Assembly (NCBI RefSeq): GCF_000724625.1
Contig: NZ_CP007139.1
Coordinates: 4,898,001-4,962,000, forward strand
DNA: 64,000 nt
Source: Fimbriimonas ginsengisoli Gsoil 348
GTDB taxonomy: Bacteria; Armatimonadota; Fimbriimonadia; Fimbriimonadales; Fimbriimonadaceae
Direction of reading: 5' to 3'
Shown here: piece by piece, positions 34,793 through 43,243 of the stretch
Layout of the letters: each line of letters opens with the position of its first letter
How positions within the stretch are numbered: position 1 is the stretch's first letter
Translations under genes and position numbers: made by a program
Notes under the pieces: generated by a model
The model's input: only the letters and a program-made list of their open reading frames with translations
The model's database searches: none
Told to the model about the DNA's origin: nothing

Positions 34793-35653
34793 GGCTTCGA
34801 TCCCCATTTCGTCCAAGAGCCGCCCGAGCAGATCGTGGTCGTAGCGATCCATCTTATCCGCTCGGTTCGACTCCAATTTCGCCTCTTCGGCAAGGTCGCT
34901 TTCTTCGAGCAGGATCCCGAGGAGGCCGTGGTACAGGTGCTTGGACGGGTCGAGGTCGCTGGCGAGGCGAACCGCCTTCACCGCCTCTACCTGCCGACCG
35001 GCGCGCCAAAAGGCGACGGCGGCGCGGACATAGAGGTGATCGTCACCCGGAGAGAGCTCGATCGCGGCGCGTAGCGAATCGAGTGCCCCGTCGTACTGCC
35101 CCATCGTGATAAGCAGGTCGCCGATCCAGTAATGGTAAAACGCGTCGTCCGGCTTCAGCATCACCGCCTCTTGGGCGGCGGCAAGGGCGCGCTTGGGTTG
35201 GCCGGCATCCCTCAGGGTCTCCGCCAGCTTAATCCGCAGGTACGGATTCGAAGGCTCTTTCGCGACCGCGCTTTCCAGCTTCTCGATGGCATCCCGGAAT
35301 CGCCCGTAACGCTTGTAGATCTCGGACATGCCGACGACGGGCTCGACCGCATCGCTCTTGGCCCGAAGCGCGAGCTGGTACTGCCTTAACGCTTGGGGCG
35401 CCTGGTCCGCATAGTCGAGGGCGCCCGCAAGATCGACGCGGGAAGCGATGTCCGTGGCTTCGCGCTGCTCGACGGCTCGCTTGAAGTGGCGGACGGCGGC
35501 ATCGGGATCTCCGTCCGCCAACGACTGTCGACCGAGCGCGTCCGACTCCTCGGCGGTCTTTCCCTCTTTCGGCCGCGGCTTTTCGTCCACCGTCAAGTCG
35601 GTCGGCTGGACCACGGCGAAGAGGTCGGCGATCGTTTTGTAGTTCGGCTCCAT
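34790..35653 (-). CDS. Cytoplasmic tetratricopeptide-repeat protein
   Basis: The 287-residue protein has no signal peptide. It has six to seven TPR units from about residue 40 (for example ALGRQSLADGDPDAAVRHFKRAV, YLRIKLAETLRDAGQPKRAL, FYHYWIGDLLITMGQYDGAL), so it is a protein-interaction scaffold. ATG at 35653 overlaps the upstream stop by one base, so it is coupled to the large exported protein before it. Function is not assigned. Confidence 0.75.
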   Translation of the reverse strand: MEPNYKTIADLFAVVQPTDLTVDEKPRPKEGKTAEESDALGRQSLADGDPDAAVRHFKRAVEQREATDIASRVDLAGALDYADQAPQALRQYQLALRAKSDAVEPVVGMSEIYKRYGRFRDAIEKLESAVAKEPSNPYLRIKLAETLRDAGQPKRALAAAQEAVMLKPDDAFYHYWIGDLLITMGQYDGALDSLRAAIELSPGDDHLYVRAAVAFWRAGRQVEAVKAVRLASDLDPSKHLYHGLLGILLEESDLAEEAKLESNRADKMDRYDHDLLGRLLDEMGIEA

Positions 35654-37518
35654 CAATGCTTTACCGTACGCATTCCGCGTCCCAAGTCGTTCAATGCGGT
35701 ATCGGTTTGCACAGGTCGAATCGTAATGGTGGCGGGATAGCTGCTTCCGGAGACCGGCAAGGTGGTGATATCCAGCCGGCGCGTGCCCCCTGGCGCGAGC
35801 CGGTACCGGGCGATCCGCATCTCCTCTTTCGGCTGCAGGAGCGGCGTGCGAATGACGCTGCCGTTTAAGAAAAAGAGGCCGCCACTATAGCCCGCGCTCG
35901 CCTCGAAAACCACCTCGACGTCCGTCGCCTCGCTGGTCGGGTTCTGAAGGGAAGCTTTGATGTTGTAGATGACGCCGAAGTTTCCGTCCAATTGCGATCC
36001 TTGGTCCTGGCGGATGATCGCCCGCTGGCCGATACGGCAATAGCTATACCGGCCGCCCACTTCGTACGACATCTCCTCCGACTTGTGGGGATTCGGATAG
36101 ACGTGCTCGGAGATCTCGTAGGGAGCGCGGTCGAAGTCGTTAATCGGGGGACAGCCAACCTCGCGCCACGGGGTCGAAGATTCGATCGCCGCCCGCCAAG
36201 CGGCGTCGATTTCAAAAGGTGGCCACGAATCCGTTCGGACGAGCAGCGACTCCGGACCTTCGAGGAGTCGCAAGCCGCAGAGCCCGCTGGAGGTTTCGCC
36301 CGGGTTGAGGCGTCGAAGCGAAATCGGCAGGGTCGCATGAGGAGGAATGACCACCACTTCCCCGCTCCCGATCATCCAAGCGCGGAAATACTGGTCGGCC
36401 GCTTCCAACCCGGCTCGCACCGGATTTCGGTCCGGCTTGCTGTCGCCCGGGACGACGACGACCTTTGCCGGATCGTCGGAACTGTTCACCACCTGAACGC
36501 GGATGTACATCGGTTGGGTCGCCGCGTTGATGTGGTGGTACAAGAGCCGCGCCGGCTGATCCGTTCGCAAGGTCGCGGAGAAAAGCGGCCTCGCCTGGGT
36601 CACGACCTCCGGGCTGTTGGAGTACCAGAGCTCCGCATCGGGGCGTCTCGAAACCGGCAGGTTCTTCACCTTCAGGGTCACCATCCCGTAGTTCGGGAAA
36701 GTGTCGGGCGCCTCGGCGCGAACCCGGATGTTATAGGTGCGAACATCCCCCGTTCCAAGTTGCCCGGTGGGTGGGAGCTGGTAGGAGAATTTAACGCCGC
36801 GCCGTCCTTGGAGCTGAGTACGCAAGGTGCAGGCGAGCGCGCCTTTCACCGAGCTTCCGGCGGCGGGTATCCCCACCACCTCGGCGCTCATCGACTGCGG
36901 GAACTCGGCCGCGAACGGCCGGATCGTCACGTTCAAAGGCTGAGTCAAACCGCCCGAGCTGACGACCACCGAAGCCATGCCTGCGCGCAACGCGCGAATC
37001 TGCATCCCGTCCGGCGTCCGTCTCGCCTCCACGTACTGATTCCCGTTGACGCTGAGCTGCGCCTCATCCGATTTCGAGCCGACGATCCGCACGTTGCGGA
37101 CGGCTCCGACCGGAACCTCGAGCTCGGAAACGCTCAGTTTGAGTGGGGGCAATTGAAGCGCTTGGCGAAGGTTGGACGCCCATTTCTCGGCGAGCGCCAT
37201 CGCGGAAGTCCCGGCTTTTGAGGCGTCGGCGCCGGTAACGGTGATCACCGAAACGTCTCCGACCATCACCAACACGTCCAACCCTTCCTTCTTGACGGAA
37301 ACCGAGCCCCGGTTGGTAGGAAGCCCATCGAGCGCGGCTGCGACAAGCGAGGCTCGCATCGAAGCGTCGAGCGATCCCGACGCGGCCTTGAACTGCATAA
37401 CGGGCACTCCGTTCACCCAGAGCGCCGCCCCCCTGGAGTGGAAAGAGTCCGCGAAGGCACTTCCGAGGAGCGCAAGCAAGAGAAGGGGAGGCGTTAACGC
37501 CCTCAAAAAACGAAGCAT
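35653..37518 (-). CDS. Large exported beta-rich protein of unknown function
   Basis: The 621-residue protein has a signal peptide (MLRFLRALTPPLLLLALLGS then AFA). An N-terminal alpha/beta domain to about 120 includes LWVNGVPVMQFKAASG. An Ig-like segment at about 125-200 (VPVGAVRNVRIVGSKSDEAQ, GMASVVVSSGG) resembles the pilus-assembly N-terminal and bacterial Ig modules. Several more beta-sandwich regions follow. The single-residue coupling to the TPR gene suggests a joint function, perhaps at the cell surface. I do not recognise the whole protein. Confidence 0.6.
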   Translation of the reverse strand: MLRFLRALTPPLLLLALLGSAFADSFHSRGAALWVNGVPVMQFKAASGSLDASMRASLVAAALDGLPTNRGSVSVKKEGLDVLVMVGDVSVITVTGADASKAGTSAMALAEKWASNLRQALQLPPLKLSVSELEVPVGAVRNVRIVGSKSDEAQLSVNGNQYVEARRTPDGMQIRALRAGMASVVVSSGGLTQPLNVTIRPFAAEFPQSMSAEVVGIPAAGSSVKGALACTLRTQLQGRRGVKFSYQLPPTGQLGTGDVRTYNIRVRAEAPDTFPNYGMVTLKVKNLPVSRRPDAELWYSNSPEVVTQARPLFSATLRTDQPARLLYHHINAATQPMYIRVQVVNSSDDPAKVVVVPGDSKPDRNPVRAGLEAADQYFRAWMIGSGEVVVIPPHATLPISLRRLNPGETSSGLCGLRLLEGPESLLVRTDSWPPFEIDAAWRAAIESSTPWREVGCPPINDFDRAPYEISEHVYPNPHKSEEMSYEVGGRYSYCRIGQRAIIRQDQGSQLDGNFGVIYNIKASLQNPTSEATDVEVVFEASAGYSGGLFFLNGSVIRTPLLQPKEEMRIARYRLAPGGTRRLDITTLPVSGSSYPATITIRPVQTDTALNDLGRGMRTVKH

Positions 37519-37560
37519 AGGCGGCTCTGTAAGGATACCAGGTTAGATCCCAAAGTCAGT

Positions 37561-37717
37561 CGTGGCACTGGCTTCCAGCCAGTGGGTCCCAAGGGCTTCC
37601 AGCCCTTGGCCCATTCTCACAACCGATGCGGTCGTGGGGTTCATCGGCTGGGAGCCGATGCTACGTTCACACGACCAGGATGGTGGTGATACACATGGGC
37701 TGGAAGCCCATGCCACG
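37561..37717. repeat. R2 repeat cluster (four modules, inverse orientation)
   Basis: Read on the minus strand, this element matches 9580-9682 module by module: the CATGGGCTTCCAGCCCATG palindrome, ACCATCCTGGTCGTG, then AATGGGCCAAGGGCTGGAAG and CACTGGCTGGAAGCCAGTG. It carries an extra insert of about 52 bases with a CATCGGCT/AGCCGATG hairpin, the same module found at 20115-20140. It lies upstream of the aldehyde dehydrogenase gene. Confidence 0.85.
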
Positions 37718-37742
37718 GGCCGGTAAACTTCGACCAGAAAAA

Positions 37743-39239
37743 ATGCAACCTATCCACGCGAAGAACTACATCGATGGCCAGTGGCAAGAGGCTGGGCAGG
37801 TGTTTGAGAGTTTGAATCCGGCGAACCGCCGGGAGACGGTCGGAACGGCTCCGCTGAGCCAAGCGGCCGATGCCGACCAGGCGGTCGCCTCGGCCAAACA
37901 CGCGTTTGAGAGCTGGCGCGAGTTGAGCTGGGTAAAGCGCGCCGAGTACATCGACGCCTTCGCGCAGCTCATTCGCCGCGATATCGAGGAAATCGCCGCC
38001 CTCGTCACCCGCGAATGCGGAAAGCCCCTGAACGAGGGACGGGCCGACGCCGTCGAGGCGCTGCATATGGCCCAGTACGTGGCGGGGCTGGGCCGGATGC
38101 CGAACGGCTACACCGTCAGCTCCGAGATCTCGGCCAAAGACGCTTTCATCCTTCGCAAGCCGAAGGGGGTCATCGCCTGCATCACGCCATGGAACTTCCC
38201 TTCCGCGATTCCAACCTGGGTCATTCTCCCGTCGATCCTGGCCGGGAACACCGTGGTGTTCAAGCCTGCGGAGCAGACGCCGATCGTGGCGCATAAGTTG
38301 ATGGAGCTTTTCCACGAAGCGGGGCTGCCGGCGGGGGTCGTCAACCTCGTCCATGGCACCGGAGAGGACGTGGGCGACCCGCTGGTCAAGCATAAGGACG
38401 TGGCCGGGATCCTCTTCACCGGCTCGCGAGCGGTCGGCAAATACATCCAGCAGGTTGCGGCCGGCGACGCTTATAAGTTCGTCGCCACCGAGATGGGAGG
38501 CAAGAACGGAACGATCGTCCTCGAAGACGCCGACCTCGATATCGCGGTCAACGCCTGCGTCTTGGGCGCGTTCAAGACCTCCGGCCAGCGGTGCGTCTCC
38601 ACCAGCCGGATCATCGTCGACCGCAAGCTCGAGCCGGAATTCACCCGCCGTTACGTCGAGAACGTCAAGCGGATCAAGGTCGGCAACGGTATGCAAGACG
38701 ACATCTTCATGGGCCCGCTCATCGAAGAGGGCGGTATCGAAAAGTGGAAACTGCATAACGCGAAAGCGCGGGAAGAAGGGGCGGAGGTGCTCGTCGACGG
38801 GCAGGTTCTTACCGAAGGCGAGCACGCCTGCGGGAACTTCGTCTCCCCGTTCGTGTACCGGTTCGACGGCTACAAGCGGAACACCTTCTGCCTGCGAGAA
38901 GAGGCGTTCTCCCCGCACGTCGCGATCATCCCGGTCTCGGGAATGGAAGAAGCGGTCGACGTCTACAACGACACCGATTACGGCCTCTCGATGGCGGTGA
39001 TTACCGAGGACTACCGAAAGTGGCGCTGGGTCCGGGACCATGCCGACTACGGTCTCGGCTACGTGAACCTGCCGAGCATCGGCGCCGAAGTCCACCTTCC
39101 GTTCGGCGGCGTGAAGGCATCGGGCAACGGCCATCCGGGAGCGGAGGGGATTCTAGAGTCGGTGACCCACCGAGTCGCGTTCACCGTCAATCACGCCCGC
39201 GAGATTGTCATGGCCCAGGGTCTATCCACAAAACTATAA
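37743..39239 (+). CDS. NAD(P)-dependent aldehyde dehydrogenase
   Basis: The 498-residue enzyme has the oxyanion-hole Asn in ITPWNFPSAIPTW, the cofactor-binding FKPAEQTP and FTGSRAVGKYIQ, the general base Glu in ATEMGGKNG, and the nucleophile Cys in SGQRCVSTSR. It oxidises an aldehyde to the acid; the family member (betaine aldehyde, semialdehyde or other) cannot be told from motifs. ATG at 37743 was chosen because it starts the conserved YIDGQW region and lies after the repeat. No operon partner is seen. A strong terminator hairpin follows. Confidence 0.92.
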   Translation: MQPIHAKNYIDGQWQEAGQVFESLNPANRRETVGTAPLSQAADADQAVASAKHAFESWRELSWVKRAEYIDAFAQLIRRDIEEIAALVTRECGKPLNEGRADAVEALHMAQYVAGLGRMPNGYTVSSEISAKDAFILRKPKGVIACITPWNFPSAIPTWVILPSILAGNTVVFKPAEQTPIVAHKLMELFHEAGLPAGVVNLVHGTGEDVGDPLVKHKDVAGILFTGSRAVGKYIQQVAAGDAYKFVATEMGGKNGTIVLEDADLDIAVNACVLGAFKTSGQRCVSTSRIIVDRKLEPEFTRRYVENVKRIKVGNGMQDDIFMGPLIEEGGIEKWKLHNAKAREEGAEVLVDGQVLTEGEHACGNFVSPFVYRFDGYKRNTFCLREEAFSPHVAIIPVSGMEEAVDVYNDTDYGLSMAVITEDYRKWRWVRDHADYGLGYVNLPSIGAEVHLPFGGVKASGNGHPGAEGILESVTHRVAFTVNHAREIVMAQGLSTKL

Positions 39240-39246
39240 GGAAATA

Positions 39247-39287
39247 CAACGTTCGGCCCGTTCGCGACGCGAACGGGCCGAACGTTG
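39247..39287. terminator. Hairpin between convergent genes
   Basis: A perfect 19-base-pair stem (39247-39265 with 39269-39287) has a 3-base GAC loop, between the aldehyde dehydrogenase stop and the convergent stop at 39294. Runs of T are short on both sides, so termination may depend on stem strength. Confidence 0.7.
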
Positions 39288-39293
39288 CTCATG

Positions 39294-40262
39294 TTAGTCT
39301 GTGCCCGGCAACTCGACATGTTTCAGACCCAAAAACGGGTCGGTGTAGTCGATGTGGAGGATCGTTTCGAATACGGTTCGCTTGGCCTCGGGTGCCGTGA
39401 TCGGCTGCTTCAGGCTGGCGAGCCACATGTGGATCACCCCTCGAACGGCGCCCAGGTTTTCGTCAGTCTCCAGTTGTAGGAGGCGTTGACCACGTTCTTT
39501 CGGGGTCGCCAGTTCGGGAGCGCCGATCGAGCCGCGAGCGGTCGTCGGATTCATCGGCTGGGCGCTGATGTCGAATAGCCGCTGAGCCGACCACCGGAAA
39601 AGCCTCTCGGCTGGGTCGAGATTGGTCGGAAGTGGGACGAGGGCGTTTGCCGCCGGCGTCGCCAGGATTGGAGCCTCGACCGCTGCCTTCGATCCCGCCA
39701 CGCCCCTCCCAATCCCGAACGGCTGAGGATGCTTCGCGATTTCCGACTGGTGCCAAGCCCGCACTTCTTCCGGCGACTTCTTCGCCATCTCGAGGCTCAG
39801 TCTCAGCTCCGGCAGCAGCCTCGAGGGCTCGTATACGCCTGGGAAAGCATCCACGACCGTGCCATCCGGTCGGAGGACGTAGAGGCAGGTATTTCCGCGA
39901 AGGGTGCGATGTAGAACCTTGCCATCCCCACAATCGATAGTGACCTTGGCGGCCTCCCGAACGAGTTCCCAACTCACGATCGCGTCCTTGGTAATGGCTT
40001 GGAACTCCGGATCTTTCAGGAGGGTGGCGGTCAGCGTGCGGGTGTTCGTGCACGCCATCGGGTCTCCCGGCTTGCCGAACGATTGCAGGTGAAGGATTGG
40101 CTTCCCCTCTTTTGCGGCCGTCGCAGTCGCGGTGGCAAAGGATGTCTCCCAGCGAATCCCGTTCACGACGAAGGGGCGAACCCCGTGCGCGGAAGAACCC
40201 TTGAGACCAAGACCGGTTCCGGTGACGGCGAGAATGGCAACGAGCGCAAGGACCTGCTTCAT
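39294..40262 (-). CDS. Exported thioredoxin-fold-like protein
   Basis: The 322-residue protein has a signal peptide (MKQVLALVAILAVTGTGLGL). A domain at about 35-150 shows WETSFATATATAAKEGKPIL and CLYVLRPDGTVVDAFPGVYE, the pattern of a thioredoxin-like fold. The usual CXXC is absent and only ACTNTRTL and a later IDCGDG carry Cys, so redox activity is doubtful. The C-terminal half (FRWSAQRLFDISAQPMNPTT) is helical and unrecognised. It stands alone on the minus strand. Confidence 0.6.
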   Translation of the reverse strand: MKQVLALVAILAVTGTGLGLKGSSAHGVRPFVVNGIRWETSFATATATAAKEGKPILHLQSFGKPGDPMACTNTRTLTATLLKDPEFQAITKDAIVSWELVREAAKVTIDCGDGKVLHRTLRGNTCLYVLRPDGTVVDAFPGVYEPSRLLPELRLSLEMAKKSPEEVRAWHQSEIAKHPQPFGIGRGVAGSKAAVEAPILATPAANALVPLPTNLDPAERLFRWSAQRLFDISAQPMNPTTARGSIGAPELATPKERGQRLLQLETDENLGAVRGVIHMWLASLKQPITAPEAKRTVFETILHIDYTDPFLGLKHVELPGTD

Positions 40263-40439
40263 GAGACTCTCCTACCTATTCAACCGACTGACGAACGCCC
40301 GCTAAACGCGTTACGGGAGATTGGCAAGGGAGTTCCCTTCATGTTTGGCCGACGGTGAACCGACGACGAAGCTCGGCCCGTTACTTGAAGGCGAAGCGGG
40401 AACCCGGGGACTCGAGAGCGGGTGAAGCGCTCGGCAGGG

Positions 40440-41687
40440 TCAAACGACGGCCAAAGGCTGCAGATCGCGCTTCGGCGCGGTCTCGGGCGGGTCGACCCAC
40501 AGACCGTCGGCCTTGAGAAGGTTGATAAGCTCCAAAACCCCGTCTTCCTGCGGAATGCCGTTCTTCACGATGTTCCGCTTCCGATACAGCGTGATCTTGC
40601 CCCCGGCCGCCCCTACGTACCCGTAGTCGGCGTCTGCCATCTCCCCCGGGCCGTTGACGATGCACCCCATAACGGCGATATCGAGCCCGACCAGGTGTCG
40701 GGTGGCTTCGCGGACCTTGTGCAAGACCGTGGGCAGATCGAACTTCGTTCGCCCGCACGACGGGCACGCGATGTACTCGACTTTTGTTTTTCGAAGGCCA
40801 AGCGCTTGGAGGATGTCGTAACAGACTGGAATCTCGTTCACTGGGTCTTCGGAGAGGGAAACGCGGATCGTGTCGCCGATCCCCTCCATCAGCAGGGTCG
40901 CGATGCCGGCGGTCGACTTGATGCGGGCGTATTCTCCGTCGCCGGCTTCGGTAACGCCGAGGTGGAGCGGATACGCCATTCCTTCCTCGTCCATCCGTTT
41001 CACCATCAGGCGGTTTGCGGCGACCATGACTTGGACCCGGCTCGCCTTGAGCGAGATGTTGACGTTGGTAAAGCCGTACTTCTCGCAAATCCGCAGATAT
41101 TCCATGGCCGACTCGACCATTCCGTCCGGCGTGTCGCCGTAGGTGACTAGCATCCGTTCGGAGAGGGAGCCGTGGTTCACTCCCACGCGCATCGCCCGCC
41201 CATGGAGTTTGCAGGCCTCGACGACGGGCGCAAAGCTCGCCTCGATCGCCAGGCGCTCCGCCTCGTGCTCCTCGGGGCCGTACTCGAGTTGGTTGGTCAG
41301 CTTGCGAAACACGAACAAGCCCGGATTAATACGGACTTCGTCGACATGTTTCGCCGCTTCGATGGCGATCGCGGTCCCCTGGTGGTGCACGTCGGCGGTT
41401 AAAGGCACGTAGCCGTAGCGCTCATTAAGCTTGGAGCGAATCTCGGCTAGGCATTGGGCTTCGCCAAGACTGGGGGTGGTGACCCGCACCATCTCGCACC
41501 CCGCCTGATGCAGTCCGATGATCTGCTCCACGCACGCCTCGACGTTTCGCGTCTCCTCCGTGATCATCGATTGGACGACCACCGGGTGCCCGCCGCCGAT
41601 AGTGATGGGGCCGACTCGGCAGGGGGTCGTCGTTCGCCGCGGATACGTCGTGTCGAGACTCATAAGTTCACGGGTTCCTACGGCCAT
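40440..41687 (-). CDS. ispG: (E)-4-hydroxy-3-methylbut-2-enyl-diphosphate synthase
   Basis: The 415-residue 4Fe-4S enzyme of the MEP isoprenoid pathway converts MEcPP to HMBPP. The N-terminal TIM barrel has [32 protein letters not shown] and EVRINPGLF. The C-terminal iron-sulfur domain has Cys 308, 311 and 342 ([21 protein letters not shown]) and the Glu that completes the cluster site. ATG at 41687 has AGGGG 7 bases upstream; an internal ATG at 41663 is less likely. The long central insert of the plant/chlamydial type is absent. It is monocistronic. Confidence 0.95.
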   Translation of the reverse strand: MAVGTRELMSLDTTYPRRTTTPCRVGPITIGGGHPVVVQSMITEETRNVEACVEQIIGLHQAGCEMVRVTTPSLGEAQCLAEIRSKLNERYGYVPLTADVHHQGTAIAIEAAKHVDEVRINPGLFVFRKLTNQLEYGPEEHEAERLAIEASFAPVVEACKLHGRAMRVGVNHGSLSERMLVTYGDTPDGMVESAMEYLRICEKYGFTNVNISLKASRVQVMVAANRLMVKRMDEEGMAYPLHLGVTEAGDGEYARIKSTAGIATLLMEGIGDTIRVSLSEDPVNEIPVCYDILQALGLRKTKVEYIACPSCGRTKFDLPTVLHKVREATRHLVGLDIAVMGCIVNGPGEMADADYGYVGAAGGKITLYRKRNIVKNGIPQEDGVLELINLLKADGLWVDPPETAPKRDLQPLAVV

Positions 41688-41852
41688 TGTGACACCCCTG
41701 TTTGGAGAGAGAGCCGAAAACGGTCCTAGGACCACCGGAACAAGGATCGAAGGTGGCGCGTCGCCCTTCCAGCTACTCGGGTGCGATCCGGTGGCACTTG
41801 ACACTCAGGGGCTTCGCGCCCCCTCTATTTAGCTTGGGAGGTTTGCCGTTCC

Positions 41853-42461
41853 ATGAATAAGGAAACGGAAAATGCGTCCGATCGCCACACTCTGTCCCGC
41901 CGCGACATCCTCGTCGGCGCGGCCGCGACGACATTAATCGCCACCGCGCCGGGCGCTGCGGCGGCGTACCGGCGCAAAGGGAGCTTGGCGCCCCCGCCGG
42001 CCCCGATGGCCAATGCGCCTCTTCGCCGCTATATGGCGGCGTCGGCGATGCTTGGCGACGGCAGGGTGCTCATCACCGGTGGGTACGACCGGCCATGGTC
42101 GGACTCCGGCCCGCCCTCGGCGCTCAGCTCGGCGATGATTTTAGATCCTGGCAGCGGCCAGCTGGTCGGGGTGGCGCCGATGTCGGTTCCACGTGCCCGC
42201 CATGCCGCGGTCGCGCTTCCGGACGGTCGCGTCGCCGTTCTCGGTGGCGTTGGAAATCGGGCCACGGCATCGGTGGAGATCTACGACCCCAGGACCGATT
42301 CCTGGCAGGTCGGAGAGTCGCTCGACCAGCCGCGGTACGACCACACCGCCGTATCGGATGGCCAGAACGTTTACATCTTGGGAGGCAGCTCTCAATCGAT
42401 GGTGTCCGGTATCGAGGTCTACCGGCCGCAGCGTCTATCGACGACCTCCCCTACCCCGTAA
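41853..42461 (+). CDS. Tat-exported kelch-repeat protein
   Basis: The 202-residue protein has a twin-arginine signal (HTLSRRDILVGAAATTLIAT), so it folds before export, often a sign of a cofactor. The mature part holds kelch units with the GG-plus-Y/W signature: AMLGDGRVLITGGYDRPW, AVALPDGRVAVLGGVGN, AVSDGQNVYILGGSSQ. Three to four blades would not close a propeller, so it may be a partial barrel or part of an oligomer. It ends 13 bases before the Hcp gene and is probably co-transcribed with it. Confidence 0.75.
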   Translation: MNKETENASDRHTLSRRDILVGAAATTLIATAPGAAAAYRRKGSLAPPPAPMANAPLRRYMAASAMLGDGRVLITGGYDRPWSDSGPPSALSSAMILDPGSGQLVGVAPMSVPRARHAAVALPDGRVAVLGGVGNRATASVEIYDPRTDSWQVGESLDQPRYDHTAVSDGQNVYILGGSSQSMVSGIEVYRPQRLSTTSPTP

Positions 42462-42474
42462 GGAACGAGGAACC

Positions 42475-42945
42475 ATGCCGATTTACATGAACTTACAAGG
42501 TATCGAAGGCGATAGCACCAGTGAGCAATTCCGGAACTGGTTCGAGGTGTCGTCTTTCAGTTGGGGAGAGACGCAAGCGGCGTCTCAATCCGGAGGAGGA
42601 GGGGGCGCCGGCAAGGTCCACTTCCAAGATCTCAATATCACCAAACGCGCGGGCAAGGGCTCGCCTCTGCTTATGCTGGCGTGCGCCAGCGGACGGCACC
42701 TGCCCGCCGTTCAACTTGTCGTCACCAACGCTCACGGAAACCATGACCGGGTCTTCGAACGATTCACGTTGACGGACGTGCTCATATCGAGCTACCAGAT
42801 CGAGGGAGATTGGGCGAGCAATCCCACCGATTCGCTCTCGCTCAACTTCGCAAAGATCCAGTTCGAGCAGGCGGTCGGCCGAGGAGACGGCTCCGTCGAC
42901 TTCCAATCGGCCTCTTGGGACGCCAGGGCAAACAAGGGCGGCTAG
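42475..42945 (+). CDS. Hcp-family tube protein, orphan
   Basis: The 156-residue protein begins MPIYMNLQGIEGDSTSEQF and contains LACASGRHLPAVQLVVTNAH and FTLTDVLISSYQIEGDW, matching the Hcp1 family. That family forms hexameric rings which stack into type VI secretion tubes. Length agrees with the family (150-170). A ribosome-binding site (AGGAACGAGG) precedes the ATG at 42475. No TssB/C sheath, baseplate, VgrG or ClpV genes are in the window, so either the system lies elsewhere or this protein has another role with the exported kelch protein. Confidence 0.85.
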   Translation: MPIYMNLQGIEGDSTSEQFRNWFEVSSFSWGETQAASQSGGGGGAGKVHFQDLNITKRAGKGSPLLMLACASGRHLPAVQLVVTNAHGNHDRVFERFTLTDVLISSYQIEGDWASNPTDSLSLNFAKIQFEQAVGRGDGSVDFQSASWDARANKGG

Positions 42946-42954
42946 TTAGTAGAC

Positions 42955-42991
42955 CTACGTGGCTTGGGCATTCTAAGTCCAGGCCACGTAG
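42955..42991 (+). terminator. Hairpin after the kelch-Hcp pair
   Basis: A 13-base-pair stem (CTACGTGGCTTGG with its near-perfect complement ending GCCACGTAG) has a loop of about 11 bases, starting 9 bases after the Hcp stop. A related CTACG-type unit follows. It is a likely end of the transcript. Confidence 0.55.
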
Positions 42992-43243
42992 CCATTAGAA
43001 GTGCGGCTACCGCAAAGCTCACGTCGTCTCACCCGCAATGGATTAGCCGCGACGCTACGACTCCCCTTCCGTTCCCGTGCCGTTGGTCCGTCTTCTCGAT
43101 CCCGAAGAGCATTTCACCCTAGGCTACTTCTGCATCCGTTAGAATATTAGAAAGTAGTTGCAACCGGCCTTGATTTACTGGTGTAACCTTCATTGTGGCG
43201 CTTCAAACTGGAAGGCGCACAGAGTCCCATAGGAGGGAATTTA

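Noticed and set aside
37641-39134. Long minus-strand frame opposite the aldehyde dehydrogenase
   Set aside because: Same reason: the plus strand has all catalytic motifs and the antisense product shows none.
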